Positions 27,460 to 35,552 of a DNA stretch of 64,000 bases are shown here, one piece after another (within the stretch, counting starts at the first letter, position 1; every line of letters begins with the position of its first letter). The notes beneath the pieces were generated by a model. It saw only the letters and a program-made list of their open reading frames with translations, did not search any database and was not told the DNA's origin. The stretch is from positions 310,001-374,000 of the forward strand of contig CAJTMH010000002.1 of NCBI GenBank assembly GCA_910577255.1, written 5' to 3'. Source of the DNA: an uncultured Duncaniella sp. (GTDB lineage Bacteria > Bacteroidota > Bacteroidia > Bacteroidales > Muribaculaceae). Made by a program: the position numbers and the translations under genes.

Positions 27460-30400
27460 TTAGAATTCCACGGAGAGGCCGCCTGAGATGGTACGCATCG
27501 GGTAGGAGTAGCCGGCTGTGACACCGTAGGCTGCAAACATTCGGGGGTCGAAACCTTTACGCTTTGTCCAATAGGCGATATTCTCAGCCGCGCAGTAGAT
27601 CCTGACTTTCGACATGTGGATGCGCGATGTCAACGACGCGGGGAGAGTATAGCCAAGTGTAAGATTGCGCAGCGAGAGATAACTTGCGTCGGTGAGCCAA
27701 CGGTCAGAAGCTGATGCTGCATACAGGTCGTTGTACTGCCAGCGGGGAATCTCTGAAGTCGGATTTTCGACTGACCATGCGTTGAACACATCCTTGTGTA
27801 CCTGAGTACCTACGAGCGAACCGTTAGGATTGGTCATAAGTGTCTGGTAGGCTGAATCATACTTTTTGCCGCCGATCGAGTAGTTAAACTGCGCATTGAG
27901 GTCGAAACCATAGATGCGGAGCGACGTGTTGAAGCCGCCGAACACTTTGGGCAGCGCCGAGCCGCAGATATGATATGTGGCCTCGGAATAGTCGGTGGTG
28001 GTGTACTCACCTACCACATTGCCGTCGGCATCGAGCTGATCGGCATAGTAGAGGGCTTCGCCACGGTCGCTGACTCCGGCATAACGCTTGAGGTACCATG
28101 TGTTGACCGGAAGTCCTTCGCCATAGTAGAAGTAACCGCTGCTATAGCCATTGACTCCGTCCACCTTGTCACGCTTGTTCTCCTCGGGGAGATAGGTGAC
28201 GCGGTTCTTTTCCCATGAGAGATTGAGTCCCACGGTCCAGGTGATATTCTTTGTGGCGATGATGTCGCCTGAGAGTTCCACTTCCACACCGGTGTTGCTC
28301 ATGTCGCCCACGTTGTCGTAGTAGCCGGAGTAACCGAGCGAGTAGGGAGATGTGAACCACATAAGCATGTCGCGGGTGTCGCGCTTATAGAATTCAACAC
28401 CGCCGCGCAGACGGCTGCTGAAAAGCTCGAATTCCACACCGGCATTGAGGCTGCCTACGGTCTCCCATGTGATGTCGGGGTTACCTTTGCTTGAGAATAC
28501 GTAAGCCACGTTGCCGTCGGAGTTTGTGATTGAGTAGGTGTCGACATAGCGGAACGAACCGATAGCATCGTTGCCTTGCTCACCATAGGAGAGTTTGAGC
28601 TTAAGCATGTTGACCAACGGAGTGGTGGGGAACCATTCCTCCTTGCTCATTATCCATGCGCCGCCAACTGACCAGAAGTTACCCCAACGGTGGTCGGGAT
28701 GGAAATTAGATGAACCGTCACGGCGGAACGACATGGATGCGAAATAGCGGTTGTCGTAGTCATACTGGCCACGGACGAAGAAACCTTCAACATTATAGTG
28801 TGTGATGTTGCCGCCCATGCTGCCGTCGATGATGGCACCGTCGAGCTCCTTGTTCTGGTCGAACATGGCCACCTTGTTGCGCGAGGCATAAAGGGTGGTC
28901 TGCGAGTTGCGGGAGTATTCATGACCAAGGAGGACATCGACACTGTGCTTGCCGAAGACGTTATTATAGTTAAGAAGTTGCTGATAGTTTGTGTCGGTGG
29001 TGCGATAATGGTAAGTAGACACCGAACCTTGGATCGACTCGCCGGCGCTATAACCGTAGTAGGGGTTTGTGCCGTAGCTGATACGGTTTTCGGTAATATA
29101 GACGCTACCGTTGACGGTGAGTCGGAAATGCTTCAGGAAGTCGAAATTGGCATAGCCCTGGATATTGAAGGCATTGCTCACGTTTTTGCTCTGGTTGAGA
29201 AGATCCTCCTGGATATAGTTGCCATTGTTGTCGCAGGGACGGTCGAGACCGGCATTGTTGCCGGCACCGTAGTCATACACCGGACCATGCTCGTCGTGCA
29301 TGATGCGGCCTTCCCCGTCGCGGACGAAGAGCGGATAAATCGGGGCCATGTCGGTCATGCAGTTGAATACACCATACATGTTGTTGGTGACGCTGTGGGT
29401 GTAACCGGCGTTGGCTCCTACACGCAGGAATGGAAATGCCTGGTACTCGGTCTTGAGACGTGCGGTGTAGCGCTCGATGTCAGTGCCGTAGCTGATGCCT
29501 TCGTCGCCGAGATAGCCGAGGCTGCCGTAGAAGGTGTACTTCTCGTTACCGCCGCTGAGGTTGAGGTTGTATTCCTGGCGGAATCCTGTGCGGAGACCTG
29601 CATCTTTCCAGTCAGTCGTCGGGATAGAGGGTATAGATCTTGTCGCCATAGGCAACTCGGTTGCCGAGCACGGCATTAGGGTTGAGGCGACCGTTAGTAC
29701 CGATGACAGTCTGTCCCTCAGGCACAGCATAGACCATATAGGCCAGACCACCGGCACCCTTGGCACCGCCGAGGATGTTGTTGGCATTGATGTGGGCCTG
29801 GTTGAATGACTGGTTCTGCGAGTTCATGTAGTAATTGAGCATGGCACGGTAATGCTGCTCGTAGTATTGCCCGGGGGAGTCGATCATGTCGTACTGCACA
29901 CGTGCGTCATGGTTGGCGCCCCATTTGGCTCCGAAGGTTACCTTTGTGGCAGTACGGCCGGCGCTCTTCGAGGTGATGAGGATGACACCGTTGGCACCGC
30001 GGGCACCGTAGAGGGCGTTGGAAGCGGCATCCTTGAGCACTGTGATGCTGGCGATGTCGGCGGGGTTGATATCGTTCCAGTAGCCGCTGTAGGGCAGACC
30101 GTCGAGGACAATCAGAGGCTCGGTGCCGGCGTTGAGCGAGCCAATACCGCGGATGGTGATGGAGGGGTCGGAAGTGAAGTCGTTTGTCTGAAGCATCTGC
30201 AGACCGGTCACATTACCGCTGAGGGCTTCAATCGGGTTGGTGACTTGCTGACGCTCGATGTCGGCGGCGCTGACCACACTGGCTGAACCGGTGAACGACT
30301 CGCGCTTCTGCTTGCCGAAAGCCACGACCATAACCTCGTCCATCACCTCGGTCTTCATGGAGAGGCGGATGGTGAGCTGAGGTTTGACAGCGACTGACTG

Positions 30401-30643
30401 CGTTTCGTAGCCGATGAACGACACTTCAATGTGCTTATCGGACGGCCCGAGGCCCGAGAGGGTGAAGTGGCCATCTGCGTCAGTAGCAGTGGCTACCGTC
30501 GTGCCTGGTACACGCACTGTTGCACCGGCCAGCGGCTCGTCATCTTCTGCGGATAGCACTTGTCCTGACACGCGCACATCTTGCGCGACGGCGTTAGCTG
30601 CCACAAAAAGCAACAACGCCAAAAACAGCATTATTTTTCTCAT
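27460..30643 (-). pseudogene. SusC/RagA TonB-linked outer-membrane channel, split by a frameshift
   Basis: Two overlapping frames together spell one SusC protein of about 1060 residues. The first (30643 to 29612) has signal peptide MRKIMLFLALLLFVAANAVAQ, a CarboxypepD_reg-like domain (VSGQVLSAEDDEPLAGATV), and the TonB plug (PLIVLDGLPYSG, SITVLKDAASNALYGARGANG), then stops after IYTLYPDD. The second carries on as DWKDAGLRTGFRQEYNLNLSGG and the beta-barrel to the C-terminal Phe at 27460. At 29608-29623 the minus strand reads CCCGACGACTGACTGG: one extra C, or a duplicated GACT, would explain the shift. It may be a real mutation, a phase switch or a sequencing error. The rest of the gene shows no other damage. 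Confidence 0.85.
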
Positions 30644-30742
30644 AGGAACAAGAGATGGTTGTAAAAGATTGATTTGGTCTTAACAAAGAAACAGGAAGCA
30701 ATCGATAGGGGGTAATCCTAAACAAAGTTCTCGTAACGGAGG

Positions 30743-30750
30743 CAAATTTA
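30743..30750 (-). promoter_or_regulatory. -7 element upstream of susC
   Basis: TAAATTTG on the minus strand fits TAnnTTTG, about 100 bases before the susC start at 30643. The leader of roughly 95 bases between them has no open reading frame of note. Confidence 0.45.
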
Positions 30751-30792
30751 CTGATTTATTTCCAACATTTAATCATTTTTCACATAAAAAAC

Positions 30793-30827
30793 GTGCGGTT
30801 CGCTAACAAAATGTTAGCGAACCGCAC
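30793..30827 (-). terminator. Strong terminator after the thiol peroxidase gene
   Basis: Sixteen-base arms (30793-30808 and 30812-30827) pair perfectly around a three-base AAA loop. On the minus strand a run of six T follows, which suits termination of the thiol peroxidase transcript. The + strand also has AAAAAACACG after it. Confidence 0.85.
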
Positions 30828-30919
30828 TAAAAAACACGATTTCCTAACCGTTTGCACTCATCAAAAGCACAAACAATCAGGAAATACGTTATTCTGAAAA
30901 ACCGATGGCGCGACCGGGG

Positions 30920-31429
30920 TCAGACTTCGTGACGAAGCACCTTGAGGGCTGCGTCATAGTCAGGCTCGTTGGTGATTTCCTCGACGAGGTCGCGGAATAT
31001 CACACGGCGGTTCTCGTCAAGAACGAGGACGGCACGGCAAAGAAGACCGGCCAACGGACCGTCGACAAGCTGCACACCATATTTCTGGCCGAAGAGAGGC
31101 GAACGGAAAGCAGAGCCGAAAATGACATCCTTGATACCTTCGACAGTGCAGAAGCGTCCCATGGCAAAGGGGAGGTCCATGGATACGCAGATGACAACGG
31201 TGTCATCCATCGAGGCTGCTTCCTCGTTGAAACGGCGCACACTGCGGGCGCAAACTTCGGTGTCGAGGCTCGGGAATATGTTGAGCACCACACGTTTTCC
31301 GGTGAAGTCGCTGCACAACACCTGTGAAAGATCGGGACCTGCAAGGTGGAAGCAGGGGGCAGTCTCCCCGATGTTGGGGACCATGCCGTAAGTGTGGCAT
31401 GGCTGTCCTTTAAAAAATACGGTTTCCAT
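30920..31429 (-). CDS. tpx: Thiol peroxidase Tpx (atypical 2-Cys peroxiredoxin)
   Basis: A 169-residue soluble peroxiredoxin that reduces H2O2 and organic hydroperoxides with thioredoxin as donor. The peroxidatic Cys is C60 in FPSLDTEVCARSVRRF and the resolving Cys is C94 in GRFCTVEGI, at the spacing of E. coli Tpx (61 and 95). Length and the opening region (GQPCHTYGMVPNIGETAPCFHLAG) are typical. There is one further Cys pair near residues 11 and 26 whose role is unknown. The gene follows a thioredoxin-like exported protein by about 50 bases on the same strand and ends at a strong terminator. Confidence 0.95.
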   Translation of the reverse strand: METVFFKGQPCHTYGMVPNIGETAPCFHLAGPDLSQVLCSDFTGKRVVLNIFPSLDTEVCARSVRRFNEEAASMDDTVVICVSMDLPFAMGRFCTVEGIKDVIFGSAFRSPLFGQKYGVQLVDGPLAGLLCRAVLVLDENRRVIFRDLVEEITNEPDYDAALKVLRHEV

Positions 31430-31480
31430 TCTGTATAGTTATTAGTTTCTTATATATTCTTATATATTAATGTATATATG

Positions 31481-32665
31481 TCATGACACGAGTGCCATTG
31501 TCTGTAAAACAATATTCTCAAGGTCGTTGTTGAATCCGAGATTGACATTTTTCACCACACCGTCCGAGTCTGTCATTATTATGACCGGAAGCGATGCTGC
31601 TCCGCAGTCGCGGGCAAGCGAACGGCCGTTGAGGAGCACCTTCTCCCCTACTGCGGGCTGCGGGACGATGGCCTGGACTGCATCGGGGTTGGTGGAGGTG
31701 AACACCCAGAGTACCTCGGCCTGGTAGGGCAGCGAGGCTACGGCACTTCGGACAGCCGAAATGAGATCGGCATTGAAGGGTGTCGACGCATCAAGGATGG
31801 CTATCACAGCAGGGGCCTGGAATGACTCGCCGCGATGATGCGTGTAGCGAGCTCCGTCGGCTGTGGGCAACGCGAAGGTAGGCATCGGGGTGGAAGCGAG
31901 GTTCTCGATGCGGAAATTGCTCTCGCGGTATTTCTCGAACACCTCGGGATAGCGGGCCACAAGTTTTTCCTCCGACAGCGGTTCACATTTCAACGAACCT
32001 GGATAAGTGTAGCTGACCAGCACCGACTGCTCAGTGATGGAACCAGGGTTGCTCTCCGTGTCGATGCGCAGCGGAAGGAGGGATGAGGCATCGAAGATGA
32101 AATCCTTCTCAAGGACGGTGACACCGTTGACCTCCATGACCGACTCAAGGGTAATGGCCTTGACGCCGTTGAATGTCTTGCCTGTGACGAGCTTGAGGGT
32201 ATAGCGGTCATCGGCCTGCATGCGCTCTATCTCACCGGCTATGTACTGGGGAAAGAGGTCGGCAAACTGAGCCGAAGCCTGCACCCCGAGCGAGTTGCCG
32301 CGTGGCATGAAGGGGATGGAGTCCCACGCGAGATGATACTCCTGCAGACGGTTGTCGCGATAACGGTAATGGTTGCCGTCAAAGTAGGCCGAGAAACCGG
32401 TCACCTCACCCGAGGGGGTGTGCAGGTTCCAGTCCACGAGGTACGAGCATGGCGAGTATGAATCAGACGGAGTAGCGGAGCCGGCCATGGCAAGTTCATA
32501 CACCACATCGGTGTCGCTCTGAGGAAGCGACACACTGAACCGGGCGTCGGCGCTGAAACATTCCAGATTTTTCAGCCTCGACACTATGTCAGCGATCCCC
32601 TGAGCACTCAAGCTCAAGGGATATAACGCTGCTAACACCATTAACAATCTTGCTGTCCCTTTCAT
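31481..32665 (-). CDS. Exported LolA-like / thioredoxin-fold protein without CxxC
   Basis: About 394 residues. The ATG at 32665 is preferred over a TTG two codons upstream; a signal peptide follows (MKGTARLLMVLAALYPLSLSAQ). Residues about 25-235 resemble a LolA/LppX-type half-barrel (FSADARFSVSLPQSDTDVVYE, KDFIFDASSLLPLRIDTES). Residues about 270-394 have thioredoxin-fold spacing (MPTFALPTADGARYTHHRGE, then APAVIAILDASTPFNADLI, ending LPVIIMTDSDGVVKNVNLG). The place of the CxxC motif is taken by DASTPF, so redox activity is unlikely. It may bind a lipophilic ligand or partner. Its position just upstream of tpx may be chance or a shared envelope-stress role. Confidence 0.65.
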   Translation of the reverse strand: MKGTARLLMVLAALYPLSLSAQGIADIVSRLKNLECFSADARFSVSLPQSDTDVVYELAMAGSATPSDSYSPCSYLVDWNLHTPSGEVTGFSAYFDGNHYRYRDNRLQEYHLAWDSIPFMPRGNSLGVQASAQFADLFPQYIAGEIERMQADDRYTLKLVTGKTFNGVKAITLESVMEVNGVTVLEKDFIFDASSLLPLRIDTESNPGSITEQSVLVSYTYPGSLKCEPLSEEKLVARYPEVFEKYRESNFRIENLASTPMPTFALPTADGARYTHHRGESFQAPAVIAILDASTPFNADLISAVRSAVASLPYQAEVLWVFTSTNPDAVQAIVPQPAVGEKVLLNGRSLARDCGAASLPVIIMTDSDGVVKNVNLGFNNDLENIVLQTMALVS

Positions 32666-32758
32666 AAACAATAGTTGACGTACAGAAATAAAACAATATG
32701 GGATGTGAAATGTTCACTCCCGGGACAAACAGCTGCCTGGTGGGGGTGAATGTAAAAA

Positions 32759-33718
32759 TCAGTCGGTGAAGAGATGGCTCACGGCCAGACGGAAGTCGTT
32801 GAACATTGAGGCCATCGGAGTGATGATGGGCACGAAACTGCGTACCTCACGCGGGGTGTAGACGTTGAGCGAATGGTGGTGACAACTGATGTCGAGACGC
32901 TTCTCTATCTCGAGAGGTTCGCCGTCGAGGTGCGCCATGCCGGGATTTTCGCGCTCAATCACTATGTTGGAGGTGCGGAATGTGTTTATGAGCATGTTGC
33001 GTTCTATCATGCCGGTCATCATGTCGACTCCCACGAGAGCCGTTGACAGGGTGTTGCCTGCATGGATGATAGTGACGTCGAGAAGTCCGTCGTCAATGGA
33101 GGCATGGGGAGCGATGTAGGCATTGTTGCCATACTGCGATGCGTTACACACGGCCACGAGGAAAGCACGCTCGGTGACCACACGTCCGTTGGCGCTTATG
33201 GTGTAAAGCTCGGGGGTGTAATTGGCATAAGTCTCGAATGTGCTCTGGAGATAAGTGAACTTTCCGCGTGTCTTTTTGCGTGCGAACGCCGCACTGACAG
33301 CCGCGTCAAAACCGACACCGAATGTGCAGAAAAATTTGCGGTTATTGACGGTGGCATAGTCGATGGCCATCGGATGATTCTCGGTAATCACCTTGAGCCC
33401 CTCGCGCAGGTCGACCGGAATGCCCAGATGGCGGGCAAGTCCGTTGCCGGAACCGCATGGAAGGATACCGAGGATAGTCCGGGTGCCACAGAGCGCCGCC
33501 GCAGTCTCATTGATAGTGCCGTCGCCACCTGCTGCAAGCACTGCGTCGAAGCCAAGGGCAACGGCTTCGGAAGCCAGGCGGGTCGCATCACCGTGACACT
33601 GCGTGTAGGTCACTTCCGTCTCCCACCCCAGTGGGGCCAATGATTCATCTACAAGACGGTCGAGCCCGGCCTTGCTGCGGGTGCCGGAAATGGGATTGAT
33701 GATGAGACGTGCTTTCAT
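32759..33718 (-). CDS. Diacylglycerol kinase-family lipid kinase (YegS/DgkB-like)
   Basis: A 319-residue soluble enzyme of the diacylglycerol/sphingosine kinase fold, which phosphorylates a membrane lipid using ATP. Signatures are RLIINPISGTRSK at the N-terminus, the nucleotide-binding AAGGDGTINE and GILPCGSGNGLARHLGI, and the central DYATVNNRKFFCTFGVGFDA. The C-terminal half has the beta-rich lid (SIDDGLLDVTIIHAGN, MAHLDGEPLEI). The lipid is unknown: diacylglycerol, a ceramide or another sphingolipid are all possible, and sphingolipids are made by many Bacteroidales. It is flanked by short gaps on the same strand. Confidence 0.9.
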   Translation of the reverse strand: MKARLIINPISGTRSKAGLDRLVDESLAPLGWETEVTYTQCHGDATRLASEAVALGFDAVLAAGGDGTINETAAALCGTRTILGILPCGSGNGLARHLGIPVDLREGLKVITENHPMAIDYATVNNRKFFCTFGVGFDAAVSAAFARKKTRGKFTYLQSTFETYANYTPELYTISANGRVVTERAFLVAVCNASQYGNNAYIAPHASIDDGLLDVTIIHAGNTLSTALVGVDMMTGMIERNMLINTFRTSNIVIERENPGMAHLDGEPLEIEKRLDISCHHHSLNVYTPREVRSFVPIITPMASMFNDFRLAVSHLFTD

Positions 33719-33775
33719 TCCTTTATATTAAGGTGATGGAAGTGTTGGCTACTGTGAAATATAGACTTATGGGTG

Positions 33776-34093
33776 TCAGATGGTGATCCTGCGGGTAGAT
33801 GACCCGACTTTGAGGATGTAGATACCCTTGGCCGACATCTGGAGGCGATGGGTGCCCGGAGGGAGTGTCTCCTGCGATATGAGCTGGCCCAGGATTGTGA
33901 ACACCTTTACCGATACCGTTTTGGAGCATGCCACATAGAGATAGCCGTCCTTGACAACCACGTCGACAGGATCGCCCTCGGCCCTCTGCTCGGTGAAGAG
34001 CTGGCCGGGCACCTCGACAACTTCCCAGCGCGCAACGGCGGCTGAGGCTGCCAGGGAAACGAGGATGAGCAATATGGCTATGAATCTACGCAT
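33776..34093 (-). CDS. Small exported protein made of a type IX secretion-tail-like domain
   Basis: A 105-residue protein with a signal peptide (MRRFIAILLILVSLAASAAV). The last 65 residues look like the C-terminal sorting domain of type IX secretion cargo: VVVKDGYLYVACSK, VKVFTILGQLISQETLPPG, then MSAKGIYILKVGSSTRRITI. Such a domain normally sits at the end of a large secreted protein; here only about 20 residues separate it from the signal peptide. It could be a remnant of a larger gene, a stand-alone carrier, or a small protein that shares only the fold. porX and porW in this window make type IX secretion relevant. Confidence 0.65.
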   Translation of the reverse strand: MRRFIAILLILVSLAASAAVARWEVVEVPGQLFTEQRAEGDPVDVVVKDGYLYVACSKTVSVKVFTILGQLISQETLPPGTHRLQMSAKGIYILKVGSSTRRITI

Positions 34094-34255
34094 CTGAAGA
34101 GAAGGGCATAGTGGTTAACATGCCGGGATTACTGCGAGGCATGCTTCCGGGGATATCTTTTTGCAAAATTAATAAAAATTTTTCACTCTGCTAACCGGAT
34201 AGCATTTTTTTGCCTCTCTCCCACTCCGTGAGACGCCGGCAAAATGGAGAAGTAA

Positions 34256-34287
34256 AAGCTCCCGGTGACAGATTGGACCGGGAGCTT
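34256..34287 (-). terminator. Terminator of the choloylglycine hydrolase gene
   Basis: AAGCTCCCGGT (34256-34266) pairs with ACCGGGAGCTT (34277-34287), followed on the minus strand by TTACTTC. The 160 bases to the next gene hold nothing else that I can name. Confidence 0.6.
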
Positions 34288-34332
34288 AGTGAATCAGTAA
34301 GTGTGTTTTTATATAGTATGTAGTGTCAGAAA

Positions 34333-35373
34333 TCAATACATAGGTGTAAACGGCTCGGTCTTGAAGAGTTTGGAGGTGACATCGCCGAGGTAGTCGGACG
34401 ATTTAGCCACATCGAGCTTCATCACCGATGCGCCGGGACGGAGGTCGCACTTGTTGAGATCGACATAGAAGATACCGGGGTTGGTGACCACATCGAAGTA
34501 GTAGCGACGGTCGCGGATGTTGGAGAATGAACGCCACTGGGTAGATGAAACATTACCCTCACCCTCGACTGTATACTCATAGGGAACAGAGACATTGAAG
34601 AGGACTGTTCGTATGATAGATAGTCCGAGGTCGGCATCACCAGTCTTCCGGACATTGTTGACGAAGAAGGAGGCGCGTACAAAACGGTCGGGACTGCTCA
34701 CAGTGCCCGGGAGAGTATGTGTACCACCCTTGTTTACCCAATAGTTATTAATGGCGGTGATTTCCGGGAAAGTGGGGTCATTGGTGAGTACCTGTATGTC
34801 CTGGCCCTGATAGATGCGGATTACACCATGGTCAAACTCCACGATGGCCGAACGGCCCTGTGCGTCGGTGATGCCCCAGTGGAGCGCTGACACCGTGCCG
34901 CCGTCAAAAGTGGCGCCTGAGATATTGAAATCATGTTTCGACAGCAAGGCCACAGCCTCGGGAGTGTCGGCACAGAGATCGAGAATCCACGCCGGGAACA
35001 TGGCAAGCGACATTGGGGGACGTGAGAGGGTGGAATCGTTGTCATAGACAGTGCCCTTGCAGAACAGACCGTTGACCACGAGCCCTTTCTCATTCATGCC
35101 TTCGGTGACGCCACCGTCATAACCCACGGCATAGACGGCGCCATATTTCGAGGTCCACTCCACGGAACCGGGCTGGGTGTTGCCAACCTTTTTCATGCCA
35201 CGCGGATAGACATATATATTGGTAGGGATAGGAGTCTTCCAGTCAAGCGAGCGCCCGACGATGCGGAGGTCATCCTCTCCCACATATAGTACACGCGAAC
35301 ATCCCTGGGCACGACCTGCGCCCGCGAGGGCGAGAACGGCCATAGCTGCTATTGCGAAAATCTTTGATTTCAT
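34333..35373 (-). CDS. Choloylglycine hydrolase family Ntn-hydrolase (bile-salt-hydrolase or penicillin-acylase type)
   Basis: A 346-residue exported linear-amide hydrolase. The signal peptide (MKSKIFAIAAMAVLALAGAG) leads to Cys25, which becomes the N-terminal nucleophile after processing. Using Cys25 as Cys2 of the mature enzyme, Arg41 and Asp44 in VGRSLDW fall at the standard Arg18 and Asp21, INNYW supplies the Asn and SPDRFVRASFFV the C-terminal Arg of the active site. Members cleave conjugated bile salts, penicillin V or N-acyl homoserine lactones; which one applies needs assay. A periplasmic or outer-membrane position is expected, unlike the cytoplasmic enzymes of Gram-positive gut bacteria. 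Confidence 0.9.
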   Translation of the reverse strand: MKSKIFAIAAMAVLALAGAGRAQGCSRVLYVGEDDLRIVGRSLDWKTPIPTNIYVYPRGMKKVGNTQPGSVEWTSKYGAVYAVGYDGGVTEGMNEKGLVVNGLFCKGTVYDNDSTLSRPPMSLAMFPAWILDLCADTPEAVALLSKHDFNISGATFDGGTVSALHWGITDAQGRSAIVEFDHGVIRIYQGQDIQVLTNDPTFPEITAINNYWVNKGGTHTLPGTVSSPDRFVRASFFVNNVRKTGDADLGLSIIRTVLFNVSVPYEYTVEGEGNVSSTQWRSFSNIRDRRYYFDVVTNPGIFYVDLNKCDLRPGASVMKLDVAKSSDYLGDVTSKLFKTEPFTPMY

Positions 35374-35480
35374 AACGTTGAAGTTGAAATTGAGTTACGT
35401 AATGTAAACACGCGGAGACACCCCATGGTTCGTGGCGCAGAAAGATTATTCACACACATGACGATATCCCGGAAAAACGA

Positions 35481-35520
35481 GGAGGCGAGGACAGTTCGTA
35501 TAGAAACTGTCCCCGCCTCC
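35481..35520 (-). terminator. Terminator of the nuclease/TonB/DUF5689 operon
   Basis: The arms GGAGGCGAGGACAGTT and AACTGTCCCCGCCTCC pair over 16 positions with one mismatch around an eight-base loop. On the minus strand TCGTTTTTCC follows. It closes the five-gene unit 32 bases after its last stop. Confidence 0.8.
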
Positions 35521-35552
35521 TTATGGGGGGTAAAGTGGAGAATTATCTGCTA

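Noticed and set aside
28798..29679. A 293-residue + strand open frame over susC
   Set aside because: It is a shadow of the SusC barrel coding region with no signal, motif or promoter.
29612..29787. A start codon at 29787 for a separate 775-residue TonB protein
   Set aside because: The first 56 residues from that start are an out-of-frame reading of the SusC plug end; family sequence begins only at about 29620, so it is the second half of a frameshifted gene.
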